A program made the position numbers and the translations under genes. 64,000 bases of DNA, taken from the NCBI RefSeq assembly GCF_003014715.1, contig NZ_PYAV01000007.1, forward strand, positions 62,001-126,000, given 5' to 3'. Under the pieces are notes generated by a model that worked only from the letters and a program-made list of their open reading frames with translations, ran no database searches and had not been told where the DNA came from. The stretch is from Salsuginibacillus halophilus (GTDB taxonomy: Bacteria; Bacillota; Bacilli; Bacillales; Marinococcaceae). This document shows, piece after piece, positions 54,006 through 64,000 of this stretch. Positions within the stretch are counted from its first letter, which is position 1. The number at the start of each line of letters is the position of its first letter.

Positions 54006-55305
54006 GGATGTCACTCTCCTTTACACCGAAAACACCGGGCTTTTTATTAAAAATACGGCTTTTCACCCAGAGACCGAGCAGCAGGCGTGAACCGTAAACT
54101 GCTGTCAAAAAGCTTGTTAAAATGCTGACAATCAGCATGACAGCAAACCCTTGTACCGAACTTGTACCAAAATAAAACAGTACGCCGGCAGCAAGAATCG
54201 TCGTCACGTTGGCGTCTAAAATCGTCGTAAATGAACGGCGCGCTCCTGCTTTAAAAGCGGACATGACCGACCTTCCTGCTTTAAGTTCTTCTTTGATACG
54301 TTCGTAAGTGATAATATTTGCATCCACGGCCATACCGACACCGAGTATTAAAGCAGCAAGCCCCGGAAGCGTAAGCACACCTTCAATCCAATTAAACACA
54401 TTCATAACGATATAAATATAAGCCGTGAGCGTCACCGCTGCAATCACACCCATAAATCGGTAGTACACCATCATGTAAGCCAAAATCAAAGCGATACCAA
54501 TCAAACCTGCATAAATGGTATTATCTAACGCTTCTTCACCGAGCGATGCACCAACGGCATTTGAATATATTTCTTCCATTTCTACCGGCAATGAGCCTGC
54601 ATCAAGTACTTCGGCAATGAATTCTGCCTCCTCAAGTGTGAAGTCTCCTTGAATCTCAACATTGCTCGTATAAAGCGGCTCACTTACGGTTGGTGCTGAT
54701 AAAAACTCAGGATCTTCTTGAGTCATTTCTTCAACGTAAGAATTTTCATCCTCATCAAAATCCAGCCAGATGACCAACCGATTTTCCGGTGGATCAAAGT
54801 TTTCGAGAATGTACTCTGTCGCCTCGCCGAACTCTTCGCCGTTTTGAAGTGTTACAGAGACATTTGGTGTGTTGTCCTGCTGATCAAAGTTGATCCCTGC
54901 GCCACCCTGCTCCAGCGAGTCACCAGACAAAATTTCATTATCCTCAACGTCACGAAACGTAAGCTCAGCTTCGGTTGATAACAGGTCGCGAGCCTGCTGC
55001 TGGTCTTCAACCCCGGCAAGCTGCACGCGGATCCGGTCTTCACCTTCGATCGAAATATAAGGTTCTGATACCCCTAGCACGTTCACACGTTGGTTCAATG
55101 CACTCACAGTTGCATTCAACATATCTTCAGTTACTTCATCCTGGTCTTCTTCTGCGGGTTCAATTTCATACAAAATTTCAAAACCGCCCTGCAGATCAAG
55201 TCCAAGATTTGTATCTTCTGCTGTTGACATTGCTGTTTGCGAAATTAATCCGCCAAGCAGAATGACAATCATGAAGAAGGCCAAAATCCTCCACTTTTGT
55301 ACCAT
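53995..55305 (-). CDS. secD: Protein translocase subunit SecD
   Basis: SecD is the larger partner of SecF. The 436-residue protein has an N-terminal helix, a large external domain with the motif LGLDLQGGFEILYEIEP, and five more helices with GVGMAVDANIITYERIKEEL. The external domain is acidic. Many marine and salt-loving Bacillaceae use Na+-driven SecDF; the ion cannot be told from the sequence with certainty. AAGGAGGA precedes the ATG. A strong sigma-A promoter lies about 120 bases upstream. Confidence 0.94.
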   Translation of the reverse strand: MVQKWRILAFFMIVILLGGLISQTAMSTAEDTNLGLDLQGGFEILYEIEPAEEDQDEVTEDMLNATVSALNQRVNVLGVSEPYISIEGEDRIRVQLAGVEDQQQARDLLSTEAELTFRDVEDNEILSGDSLEQGGAGINFDQQDNTPNVSVTLQNGEEFGEATEYILENFDPPENRLVIWLDFDEDENSYVEEMTQEDPEFLSAPTVSEPLYTSNVEIQGDFTLEEAEFIAEVLDAGSLPVEMEEIYSNAVGASLGEEALDNTIYAGLIGIALILAYMMVYYRFMGVIAAVTLTAYIYIVMNVFNWIEGVLTLPGLAALILGVGMAVDANIITYERIKEELKAGRSVMSAFKAGARRSFTTILDANVTTILAAGVLFYFGTSSVQGFAVMLIVSILTSFLTAVYGSRLLLGLWVKSRIFNKKPGVFGVKESDIREL

Positions 55306-55353
55306 TTACTTACATCCTCCTTGTCCGCCTCACCTGCTGCTTCGCAGGGGGAA

Positions 55354-55388
55354 ACCCCGGACTGTTATCACAGGCCGGGGCTTTTTTT
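55354..55388 (+). other. Hairpin in the secD leader
   Basis: CCCCGG (55355-55360) pairs with CCGGGG (55375-55380), and the plus strand has TTTTTTT right after (55382-55388). As an intrinsic terminator it points away from secD, and would stop antisense transcription. In the secD mRNA it is a 5' leader hairpin. Confidence 0.55.
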
Positions 55389-55430
55389 GCAAGCCGTTTC
55401 GCTCCATTATTTCTTTATAACAGCGCTCCT

Positions 55431-55460
55431 ATTATACCGACGGCATTTTTTCCCTGTCAA
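55431..55460 (-). promoter_or_regulatory. Sigma-A promoter of secD-secF
   Basis: On the minus strand TTGACA (55455-55460), an 18-base spacer and TATAAT (55431-55436) match the consensus at all twelve positions. The -35 box overlaps the stop region of comN, which is upstream on the same strand. Confidence 0.8.
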
Positions 55461-55774
55461 TTTTCCGTTGAATGGGTCATAACTTCTTGAAACAAAGACT
55501 CGATTCCGCCGTCACCGTGACTGCGCTCCATCTGCACCGATGCTTTTAACGCAGCTTTTGTCTCGCTGTTCATATAATCGTGCGGTTTCACAGCCATGAC
55601 AAGCCTCACAGCTTCATGAATGGCAACTTCGGCACTTGGTGCAGCCGCTTTTTTCACAGCAAGTGCCCACACATCATCCCGGCTTACTTGATAGCCGTAT
55701 TGTTTCAGTTCGTCCTGCTTACTCGTAATTGCAGGCGAAACATGGGACTTCCACTGGTTTAAAGACTGATACAT
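55457..55774 (-). CDS. comN: Post-transcriptional regulator ComN
   Basis: This 105-residue protein matches the ComN/YrzD family, which in B. subtilis controls the stability of comE mRNA for DNA uptake and binds DivIVA. The family pattern ITSKQDELKQYGYQVSRDDV and VKPHDYMNSETKAAL is present. No membrane segment is seen. GGAGG lies before the ATG. It sits between secD and spoVB, the same place as in B. subtilis. Confidence 0.85.
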   Translation of the reverse strand: MYQSLNQWKSHVSPAITSKQDELKQYGYQVSRDDVWALAVKKAAAPSAEVAIHEAVRLVMAVKPHDYMNSETKAALKASVQMERSHGDGGIESLFQEVMTHSTEN

Positions 55775-55858
55775 CCTGCCTACCTCCTTAAAAAGTGTTC
55801 ATGAACCGGACAACCTTTGGCATAAACATCAATGACGCTGGTTAAGAGGAGGACCTCC

Positions 55859-57412
55859 ATGAGCGCCCATACATTTATTAAAGGGACAATCATTCTTATT
55901 TTAGCAGGTTTAATCACCCGTTTCCTCGGTTTTATAAACAAAATTGTCGTAGCACGCATCATGGGAGCCGAAGGTATGGGGCTGTATATGATGGCTGTAC
56001 CTACCTTAATCTTACTCATTACCTTAACGCAGTTCGGACTCCCGGTTGCCATCTCCAAACGGGTTGCTGAAGCAGAAACGGCCGGTGATGAAGCAGAAGT
56101 ACAACGGATTTTACGTGTTTCTTTATTTGTCACCGGGCTGCTTTCGATCGTTTGGTCGACAGCAGTCATTCTCGGTGCCCCAGTGATTGCCCGTGAGCTT
56201 TTAACGGATGAACGGGCGTATTATGCATTGATGGCTATGATTCCAATTGTCCCCATTGTTGCGCTGTCTGCGATTTTACGCGGCTACTTTCAAGGCCGAC
56301 AGAATATGAAACCTACTGCTGTCTCCCAAGTTATTGAACAAGTCGTACGCATTGCCCTCGTTGCCGTATGTACCAAAGCACTGCTTCCTTATGGTATTGA
56401 ATTTGCTGCAGCTGGTGCAATGTTATCAGTTGTTGCCGGTGAGTTTGCTTCCCTTTTGTACATGCTTTATACCTTTCAAAAACAAAAAGGGCCGCGGCTC
56501 CGTTCAAAACAGGTGCCAGTGGATGCAAAAAACCGAAAAACCTTCCGTGGTTTGCTTGATGTTGCTCTCCCAACGACCGGGAGCCGCTTGATCGGGTCAC
56601 TCTCCTACTTTTTTGAACCAATTGTCGTCGCGCAAAGTCTTGCGATCGCAGGGGTTGCAACTGCAACAGCCACCGCTCAGTACGGGGAGTTAACCGGTTT
56701 TGTCATTCCGCTTTTGTTTTTGCCGACTTTTATCACTTATGCACTATCAGTGTCGCTCGTACCTGCAGTGAGCGAAGCTTATGCAAAAAAAGACTACCAA
56801 GCCGTACATCAGCGCCTGCATCAATCGCTTAGAACAGCTATGATTTCCGGAGGCATTGCCGCTATCGTTTTATTTCTATATGCTAAGCCGATCATGACGT
56901 TAATGTACGACGCACCTGAAGCCGCTGTCTATTTACAACTTATGGCGCCTTTCAGTTTGTTTCTTTATTTTCAAGGACCCCTGCAGGCCGTATTGCAGGC
57001 TGTGGACCACGCCAAAACAGCGATGGTTAATAGTTTAACGGGTGCAGCCGTTAAACTTGCTGCAATTTTCATTTTAGCATCGCGCCCTGAATTTGAAATG
57101 ATGGGTACAGCGTTAGCGATTTCAATCAGCATGGTGCTTGTGACACTTTTACATTTTGCCGCCGTATGCAAAACCATCGGCTTCACTTTTCGTTTAAAAC
57201 CTTGGTTATCAGCTTTTGGTGCGCTTCTTTTAACCGCTGCGTTATCCGGTCCTGCTGCAGCCTATACACTATCACGTACACTCTTGATCGATACACTGCT
57301 TGGGATCACATTGACAGGCACACTGTATATCGTATTGCTGCTGTTAACGAAACAGATTCAGCTAAAGGATATCAGCCGGGTGCTCTCCTTGCAATCCTTA
57401 TGGCGGAAATGA
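55859..57412 (+). CDS. spoVB: Stage V sporulation protein B (lipid flippase family)
   Basis: SpoVB is a MurJ-like membrane protein of the MOP/MATE superfamily that is needed for spore cortex synthesis, most likely by flipping lipid-linked precursors. The 517-residue protein has about 14 helices and begins MSAHTFIKGTIILILAGLIT; the segment IMGAEGMGLYMMAVPT is typical. I start at ATG 55859 after AGAGGAGGA, not at the frame's earlier start. A hairpin terminator follows the stop. Confidence 0.94.
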   Translation: MSAHTFIKGTIILILAGLITRFLGFINKIVVARIMGAEGMGLYMMAVPTLILLITLTQFGLPVAISKRVAEAETAGDEAEVQRILRVSLFVTGLLSIVWSTAVILGAPVIARELLTDERAYYALMAMIPIVPIVALSAILRGYFQGRQNMKPTAVSQVIEQVVRIALVAVCTKALLPYGIEFAAAGAMLSVVAGEFASLLYMLYTFQKQKGPRLRSKQVPVDAKNRKTFRGLLDVALPTTGSRLIGSLSYFFEPIVVAQSLAIAGVATATATAQYGELTGFVIPLLFLPTFITYALSVSLVPAVSEAYAKKDYQAVHQRLHQSLRTAMISGGIAAIVLFLYAKPIMTLMYDAPEAAVYLQLMAPFSLFLYFQGPLQAVLQAVDHAKTAMVNSLTGAAVKLAAIFILASRPEFEMMGTALAISISMVLVTLLHFAAVCKTIGFTFRLKPWLSAFGALLLTAALSGPAAAYTLSRTLLIDTLLGITLTGTLYIVLLLLTKQIQLKDISRVLSLQSLWRK

Positions 57413-57425
57413 GTCATCTTTTACC

Positions 57426-57466
57426 GAAATGCCCAGACTCCTTCCAACGAACAAGCAGGGCATTTC
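57426..57466 (+). terminator. Terminator of spoVB
   Basis: GAAATGCCC (57426-57434) pairs perfectly with GGGCATTTC (57458-57466) across a 23-base loop, followed by AAACTTTTAT. It begins 14 bases after the stop codon. Confidence 0.75.
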
Positions 57467-57515
57467 AAACTTTTATAAGATTAAAGCGTGTTAACAAATT
57501 TTAAGAAAAGTAAAA

Positions 57516-57738
57516 GCGGACGCTTGGCAAGTGCGACATCGAACTGCGCTCACACTCAAACTCACCGTTTTTCCTCAGCCTCCGTCACGGTCTCAACTTA
57601 CCGCTGCCTGCGGGGGGTTCTCAATCGTTGTTCTGCGTAGGCGCCGCCGATGCTTGTCAGCCTTGTGTCATTTGATGGTCATGAATTGTAGAAATGTCTT
57701 TTATCAAGCGAGATCTAGACGAATGAATTTCATCATCA
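57516..57738 (-). repeat. Composite repeat, copy 2, arm C
   Basis: Read on the minus strand this matches 41844-42097, with shared blocks such as GACCATCAAAT, GGCTGACAAGC, GCCTACG and CAAGCGTCCGC. It begins the 640-base gene-free gap between spoVB and the DUF421 gene (57413-58051). Relative to arm C, the structured segment that follows is in the opposite orientation from copy 1. Confidence 0.75.
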
Positions 57739-57802
57739 CGCTTCATGGGCGATCAAAACGAACCCTATCCATTGGAAATGATGATAATCTATAAATTGAA
57801 TA

Positions 57803-57938
57803 GTGACCGAAACGAAAGACGGCGACTCCCAGAGGGTCAAGCGCAGGCTGAAGATCCACTTGTTCGAATGGAAATCAATTCGAACAAGTTAGCTGAAGCC
57901 AAGCCCTCGGGAAAGCTTCCGTCTGGCGTGAAGGTCAC
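57803..57938 (+). repeat. Structured RNA repeat, copy 2 (segment B)
   Basis: This 136-base element matches 41676-41811. Its end stem is GTGACC with GGTCAC, where copy 1 has GTAACC with GGTTAC, so an A-T pair has become G-C. An inner stem GGC (57846-57848) with GCC (57898-57900) replaces GCC with GGC of copy 1. The 12-base-pair hairpin (57858-57869 with 57878-57889) is kept while its 8-base loop differs. The short ORF that spans it has no ribosome binding site and is not called. Confidence 0.8.
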
Positions 57939-57985
57939 GTTCATGATTCGGTTTTTTCCTCTTAATAGGGCAGCCTGCGGCATTT

Positions 57986-58030
57986 GGAGCAGTAAGCTGT
58001 GCGTGAATCTTAGGTTTTGTACTTTGTCGA
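57986..58030 (+). repeat. Composite repeat, copy 2, arm A
   Basis: These 45 bases match the minus strand of 41255-41299 with three mismatches. Here arm A is only 47 bases from the structured segment, while in copy 1 the distance is about 380 bases. Confidence 0.8.
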
Positions 58031-58051
58031 CAGGCTGAAGTTTGTCTCTTT

Positions 58052-58690
58052 TCACTTTTTATAAACGGTCAGCTCACCTCTGCCATTAAGGAGTGCAAGA
58101 TTGACTTCTTTCACAATCACCCCTTCCGCTTCTTGCAAAGACTGTTCAAGCCACGCCTTCGTTTTCCCCGCTGTTTTAAGCGAGCTGTACTGAACTGACC
58201 CATCAACAATCAACGGAAACGGAAAAGCTGGCGGCGCTGTTTCGTCCTTTAATATCACCGAGAGCGTTCCATCTGTTTCAAGCACCCCGTACATGACATC
58301 CTCCACTTGTGTAACCCCTTCTGTTCGCAGCTGCATAAACAAGTCATCATAATTGTAGCGCTGTTTATGCATAACGTGTTGGTCTACTTCTCCGGCGGAA
58401 ATAACAAGCGAAGGTCTACCATCAATGAAGTGACGAAGCCGCGGACTCTGAAGTGACCATTTCGCGAGAACAAACTGAATGAGTGCGAGCACCCCAATCG
58501 GAAACATCGCTTCTAACAATGTCGTTTGTTCATCTTCAATCGCAACAACGGCAAGCTCGGCAATCATGATGGAAATGACAAAATCAAGCAGGGTAACCTC
58601 GCCAATTTCCCGCTTTCCCATCCAGCGGTAGACGAGCCATAAAAATATGTAAATCATCATGATCCGCACAATCATCATGGTCCAGTCCAT
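58052..58690 (-). CDS. DUF421 membrane protein (YetF/YrbG-like)
   Basis: This 212-residue protein has three N-terminal membrane helices and a soluble DUF421/YetF domain with RHFIDGRPSLVISAG and the two-lobed segment RYNYDDLFMQLRTEGV. The function is not firmly known. I start at ATG 58690. Its ribosome binding site (CAGGTGC) lies inside the 3' arm of the terminator hairpin of the upstream transporter gene, so translation may depend on that hairpin being open. Confidence 0.88.
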   Translation of the reverse strand: MDWTMMIVRIMMIYIFLWLVYRWMGKREIGEVTLLDFVISIMIAELAVVAIEDEQTTLLEAMFPIGVLALIQFVLAKWSLQSPRLRHFIDGRPSLVISAGEVDQHVMHKQRYNYDDLFMQLRTEGVTQVEDVMYGVLETDGTLSVILKDETAPPAFPFPLIVDGSVQYSSLKTAGKTKAWLEQSLQEAEGVIVKEVNLALLNGRGELTVYKK

Positions 58691-58691
58691 A

Positions 58692-58735
58692 AAAAAGCAC
58701 CTGCCCGGCCGGTTTTTGCCTAGCATGTGCTTTTT
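58692..58735 (-). terminator. Terminator-like hairpin over the DUF421 ribosome binding site
   Basis: AAAAAGCAC (58692-58700) pairs with GTGCTTTTT (58727-58735), with GGCAAAAACCGGCC in the loop region on the minus strand. The T run ends at the ATG of the DUF421 gene. The hairpin both follows the transporter gene and can mask the next ribosome binding site. Confidence 0.7.
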
Positions 58736-58747
58736 GATGTTATTTCA

Positions 58748-60037
58748 TCAATAAAACAATAAATACCTTCCTAACAAATACACAGTCGAAATTAAAAATG
58801 AGAGAACAACTACAGGTACTCCGACCTTTAAAAATTCCATGTAGGTAAAACCCTCATTTGCTTTATGTGCCATGCCAGCCACAATCACATTCGCAGTTGA
58901 TCCAATGATCGTTGCGTTTCCGCCAAGACAAGCTCCTAAAGCAAGCGCCCACCAGAGCGGATCTAAGTCCTGCACCCCGTAACTTTGAAACTCTTGTATA
59001 ATCGGTATCATTGCCGCCACAAACGGTACGTTATCAACAAACCCACTCAGCATGCCAGACACCCAAAGTACAAGCAGTGACGTTTTTGGCACATCCCCTT
59101 CAGTATAATAAATTAAGGCCCGAGCGAGTTCATCAATAATGCCTGCCTCTTCCAACCCTCCGATTAACATAAATAAACCGGCAAAAAAGAAGATCGTCAC
59201 CCACTCTACTTGCTGAAACACATGTTCCGGTGTTACTTCATCATAAGTTACAAACAGCAATAACAAGGCACCGGCCATTGCAATCGCTGTTAACTCCACA
59301 CCAATCAACGGTTGAATGACAAAGGCTAAAAGCGTCAAAAATAGAACACCGAGCGACTTATATAACAACGGACGGCTAGCAATGTACTGGTGCGGGTTCA
59401 CTTTCATAAGCTCTGCTTGATACTTTTCGCTACTCTTTAAATCTTGTTTGTACCACCAGCCGAGCCCGTACATGACAACGATGAAAATAATAACGACGAC
59501 AGGACCAAGATGGAGCAGGAAATCGTTAAATGTTAAATGCGCAACCGCCTGCCCAATCATTAAGTTTGGCGGGTCACCAATTAAGGTGGCTGTCCCTCCA
59601 ATATTTGAAGCCATAATAATTGCGATTAAATAAGGCACTGCCGGAAGGTGAAGCATTTTAGCTACTTTTATGACCATCGGAGCAACAAGCAGTACTGTCG
59701 TAACATTGTTTAAAAATGCAGAACCTACTGCTGTTAAAGCCGAAATGAGAAACAATAGTGGCAGCGGCTGACCGTTGACAAGCTGTGCAGCCCGAATCGC
59801 AGTATACTCGAACAAACCACTTTGACTAGCAATTGCCACCATCATCATCATTGACAAAAGCAGTGTCATCGTATGCCAGTCAATATAACGGAAAAAAGCC
59901 AACTCAAGGTCGAGCGTACCAAAGAGCACCATGGCCGTACCACCGGCACATGCCACAAGCGCCCGGTTACCTTTTTCAGCCATTAAAAACATATAACAGA
60001 GCGTAAAAATAAGCAATGTGCCTACTGCTTCTGACAT
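58748..60037 (-). CDS. ArsB/NhaD-type ion transporter
   Basis: This 429-residue membrane protein belongs to the ion transporter superfamily that holds ArsB, NhaD and SLC13 carriers, with about 11 helices. Two inverted-repeat signature segments are seen: ASNIGGTATLIGDPPNLMIG and GACLGGNATIIGSTANVIV. NhaD-type Na+/H+ antiport would suit a salt- and alkali-adapted cell, but an arsenite or organic anion carrier cannot be excluded; no ars genes are nearby. I start at ATG 60037, with AAGGTGGGG upstream. Confidence 0.88.
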   Translation of the reverse strand: MSEAVGTLLIFTLCYMFLMAEKGNRALVACAGGTAMVLFGTLDLELAFFRYIDWHTMTLLLSMMMMVAIASQSGLFEYTAIRAAQLVNGQPLPLLFLISALTAVGSAFLNNVTTVLLVAPMVIKVAKMLHLPAVPYLIAIIMASNIGGTATLIGDPPNLMIGQAVAHLTFNDFLLHLGPVVVIIFIVVMYGLGWWYKQDLKSSEKYQAELMKVNPHQYIASRPLLYKSLGVLFLTLLAFVIQPLIGVELTAIAMAGALLLLFVTYDEVTPEHVFQQVEWVTIFFFAGLFMLIGGLEEAGIIDELARALIYYTEGDVPKTSLLVLWVSGMLSGFVDNVPFVAAMIPIIQEFQSYGVQDLDPLWWALALGACLGGNATIIGSTANVIVAGMAHKANEGFTYMEFLKVGVPVVVLSFLISTVYLLGRYLLFY

Positions 60038-60176
60038 AAGGCCCCACCTTTGTCCAGACGTTTTATACATCCTTATGCCTGTACAGCTTTGATCATGCGA
60101 AAAACGCTACGTCTAATGCAGGACACGCCATCATACATATACAAGTAAATCTTCACGTAAAAAGGGGTGGATATAA

Positions 60177-60557
60177 ATGGAAGAACAACCGACATCATCA
60201 TTACTGAAAGCGAGCCTTTATGGTAGTGGTATCATTTTCGCTTTCATGATCCTCACGAGTGCTTTTCTCGCTTTTATGTACAGGTTTACTGCAGTTGAGG
60301 AGCAGGCTGCCGGCTGGCTATTGCTGCTGCTTGGGTGCGGGTGCTTTGCAGCAGGTGGTGCGGCAGCAGGTTTATTTGCAAAACGGCGTGGGTTAATTAC
60401 AGGGGGCATGGCAGCAGGTTCACTTGTTTTATTGTTCATTTTGTTTCAATACCTCGGGTTTGACGGGGTCATGTCTATCGCTCAAACCGGGCAGTACGCC
60501 TTATATTTAGGTAGTGCCGCGCTTGGCGGTGCCGTCGGCGTAAACTTACGGCACTGA
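60177..60557 (+). CDS. TIGR04086 family membrane protein (YrzE-like)
   Basis: This 126-residue protein has four membrane helices and Gly- and Ala-rich segments (GCFAAGGAAAGLFAKRRG) as in the B. subtilis YrzE family, whose role is unknown. In B. subtilis it also lies between spoVB and yajC. A ribosome binding site AAAGGGGTGG precedes the ATG. It converges on yajC and shares a terminator with it. Confidence 0.85.
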   Translation: MEEQPTSSLLKASLYGSGIIFAFMILTSAFLAFMYRFTAVEEQAAGWLLLLLGCGCFAAGGAAAGLFAKRRGLITGGMAAGSLVLLFILFQYLGFDGVMSIAQTGQYALYLGSAALGGAVGVNLRH

Positions 60558-60577
60558 AGATTAAGCCTAGAAAAACT

Positions 60578-60605
60578 TGAAGCAGCCGCATATGCGACTG
60601 CTTCA
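60578..60605. terminator. Bidirectional terminator, yrzE-like gene and yajC
   Basis: TGAAGCAG (60578-60585) pairs with CTGCTTCA (60598-60605), with an inner CGCAT/ATGCG stem. T-rich sequence follows on each strand. The yajC stop lies three bases beyond. Confidence 0.8.
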
Positions 60606-60607
60606 TT

Positions 60608-60862
60608 TTAATACTCTTGAACTACTTCGCGAACCGAGTTACGGTCAAGCGTCATTTTTTTGTTGTCATCAAACAACATGACGATCTTATCTTCATCTAA
60701 GCCATCAATCGTGCCGTGAATACCACCGATCGTAATGATGCGGTCACCTTTTTGCAGGTTAGCGTGCATTTCCTTAATCTGCTTCTGCCGCTTTTGCTGC
60801 GGACGAATCAGTAGGAAATAAAAGATCGCAAACATGAGCACAAGCATAATAATTGCTTCCAT
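60608..60862 (-). CDS. yajC: Preprotein translocase subunit YajC
   Basis: YajC is a small accessory of the Sec channel and SecDF. The 84-residue protein has one N-terminal helix and the signature FYFLLIRPQQKRQKQIKEMH, then GDRIITIGGIHGTI. The gene follows tgt by 41 bases. The queA-tgt-yajC order is widely conserved. Confidence 0.95.
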   Translation of the reverse strand: MEAIIMLVLMFAIFYFLLIRPQQKRQKQIKEMHANLQKGDRIITIGGIHGTIDGLDEDKIVMLFDDNKKMTLDRNSVREVVQEY

Positions 60863-60903
60863 GATTTCATTACCCCCTTTCGTTAATCCGTGAAGTCAAG
60901 CCA

Positions 60904-63083
<2,180 letters not shown>

Positions 63084-63162
63084 AACAAAGTCCCTTCTTT
63101 CTTCAACTTATCCGTAAACCTTATTCATTGTATAAGACCGAGGCTTCAGGCACAACACATAC

Positions 63163-63381
63163 TTAGCGGAACCTGCCGATGACCATAAAAATTAAAGATA
63201 ACAATACACTTATAATAATTGAAGTTACTAGCGGAAAGTAAAACGTTGCATTTTCCCCACGGAAAATAAAATCACCGGGGAGCTTACCAATCGGAAGAAA
63301 GCGGCCGCCAACCTGCCAAATAATCCCAATCAGCACAAGTAAAATACCTAAGCCGATCAATAACCGAGGGATATCAGGCAT
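63163..63381 (-). CDS. DUF2905 membrane protein
   Basis: This 72-residue protein has two membrane helices (about residues 6-25 and 48-70) around the family segment [19 protein letters not shown]. It is the DUF2905 family, often found next to ruvB; no function is known to me. I start at ATG 63381, where TGGAGGTG lies upstream. Its start overlaps the end of ruvB by 8 bases. Confidence 0.9.
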   Translation of the reverse strand: MPDIPRLLIGLGILLVLIGIIWQVGGRFLPIGKLPGDFIFRGENATFYFPLVTSIIISVLLSLIFMVIGRFR

Positions 63382-64000
63382 CTTCAGGCACCTCCAAATG
63401 AAAGTGTTCATAAACGTGATGTGTCACTTTACGACCCCGGGGTGTCCGTTGTAAAAACCCGATCTGCAGCAAATACGGCTCATATACATCTTCAATCGTG
63501 TGCGCTTCTTCACCAATCGTTGCTGCCATGTTCTCAAGACCAACCGGACCGCCGCGAAACGTTTCAATCATGGTTAACAACAATTTATTGTCAACATGAT
63601 CAAGGCCGAGCCGATCTACCTGCAGCTTTTCAAGCGCATCTACAGCTAAAGCTTCTGTCACTTCACCGTCGCCTTTAACTTGCGCGAAATCGCGCACGCG
63701 TCGGAGCAGGCGGTTAGCAATCCGCGGCGTACCTCGTGAACGGCGGGCAAGTTCACTGCCCGCCGGTTCTTCAATCGGAATATCGAGCAGATCAGCGGAG
63801 CGCATAATAATATCACTCAAATCCTGTTCCTTGTAATACTCTAAGCGCGACATGACCCCGAAACGGTCCCGCAGCGGAGCTGACAGCATGCCGGCACGCG
63901 TCGTCGCACCTACGAGTGTAAAGGGTGGTAAATCAAGCCGAACCGAACGAGCCGAATCTTCTTTGCCAATCACGATGTCTATACAAAAGTCCTCCATCGC
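63374..64000 (-). CDS. ruvB: Holliday junction helicase RuvB (C-terminal part)
   Basis: RuvB is the AAA+ motor that drives branch migration with RuvA. The visible 208 residues start within the AAA+ domain ([12 protein letters not shown]), include the sensor segment [20 protein letters not shown] with the arginine finger, sensor 2 ([19 protein letters not shown]) and the C-terminal winged helix ([14 protein letters not shown]). The 5' part is beyond the window edge at 64000. Confidence 0.96.
   Translation of the reverse strand, partial: AMEDFCIDIVIGKEDSARSVRLDLPPFTLVGATTRAGMLSAPLRDRFGVMSRLEYYKEQDLSDIIMRSADLLDIPIEEPAGSELARRSRGTPRIANRLLRRVRDFAQVKGDGEVTEALAVDALEKLQVDRLGLDHVDNKLLLTMIETFRGGPVGLENMAATIGEEAHTIEDVYEPYLLQIGFLQRTPRGRKVTHHVYEHFHLEVPEDA

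Noticed and set aside
57745-58038. A 97-residue frame across the structured repeat, copy 2
   Set aside because: It has no ribosome binding site; similarity to copy 1 is explained by the RNA repeat.

Overview
The window looks like a chromosome segment from a low-GC, Gram-positive, endospore-forming member of the Bacillaceae, probably a haloalkaliphile. The grounds are sigK and spoVB, two T-box leaders, a Bacillus-type 6S RNA, Gram-positive lipoprotein and cell-wall sorting signals, an Mrp Na+/H+ antiporter operon, and many secreted or cytosolic proteins with very acidic stretches (YrrS, MltG, two Asp-rich wall proteins). Most ORFs have a clear AGGAGG-type ribosome binding site, and I used these to trim the starts of about 25 genes. 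No tRNA, rRNA, CRISPR array, transposase or prophage gene was seen.

Layout. 1-5340 (+): mrpA (5' end cut by the window), mrpC, mrpD, mrpE, mrpF, mrpG; mrpB is absent from its normal place. 5358-6869: psd and pssA (phosphatidylethanolamine synthesis), divergent. 7075-13934: hup, sigK, a HesB-like protein, an unknown lipoprotein, an S9 peptidase, an acidic small protein, a NUDIX CoA pyrophosphatase, mtnN and a DUF2536 protein. 14003-21347 (-): yrrS, greA, trmR, mltG, yrzB-like, ruvX, ireB-like, alaS with a T-box. 21658-27725: a proline-use island: putP with a 40-residue accessory protein, a sigma-54 activator, P5C dehydrogenase and proline dehydrogenase. Two near-perfect -24/-12 promoters drive its two outward arms, and palindromic candidate activator sites flank the regulator gene.

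27717-39321: yrrI-like permease, two very small genes, recD2, a TPR protein, mnmA, a cysteine desulfurase, cymR, a YczE-like membrane protein, rarA and an orphan sensor histidine kinase. 39486-41174: two near-identical tandem genes for Asp-rich LPxTA wall proteins, then 6S RNA and a small unknown protein. 41242-42148: a gene-free stretch holding a composite repeat with a conserved RNA fold. 42149-64000: aspS, hisS (T-box), dtd, relA, apt, recJ, a LapA-domain protein, a CDF metal transporter, secF, secD, comN, spoVB, a second copy of the composite repeat (57516-58030), a DUF421 protein, an ArsB/NhaD-type transporter, yrzE-like, yajC, tgt, queA, a DUF2905 protein and the 3' part of ruvB.

The block from ruvB back to mtnN follows the gene order I know from Bacillus subtilis, with local changes: the proline island sits between the yrrI-like gene and alaS; the tRNA hydroxylase genes (trhP1/trhP2), udk and pbpI are missing beside trmR, greA and yrrS; and secD and secF are two genes, not one fusion. 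The most unusual points are the mrp operon without mrpB, the duplicated Asp-rich wall proteins next to 6S RNA, and the two-copy structured RNA repeat with compensatory base changes.
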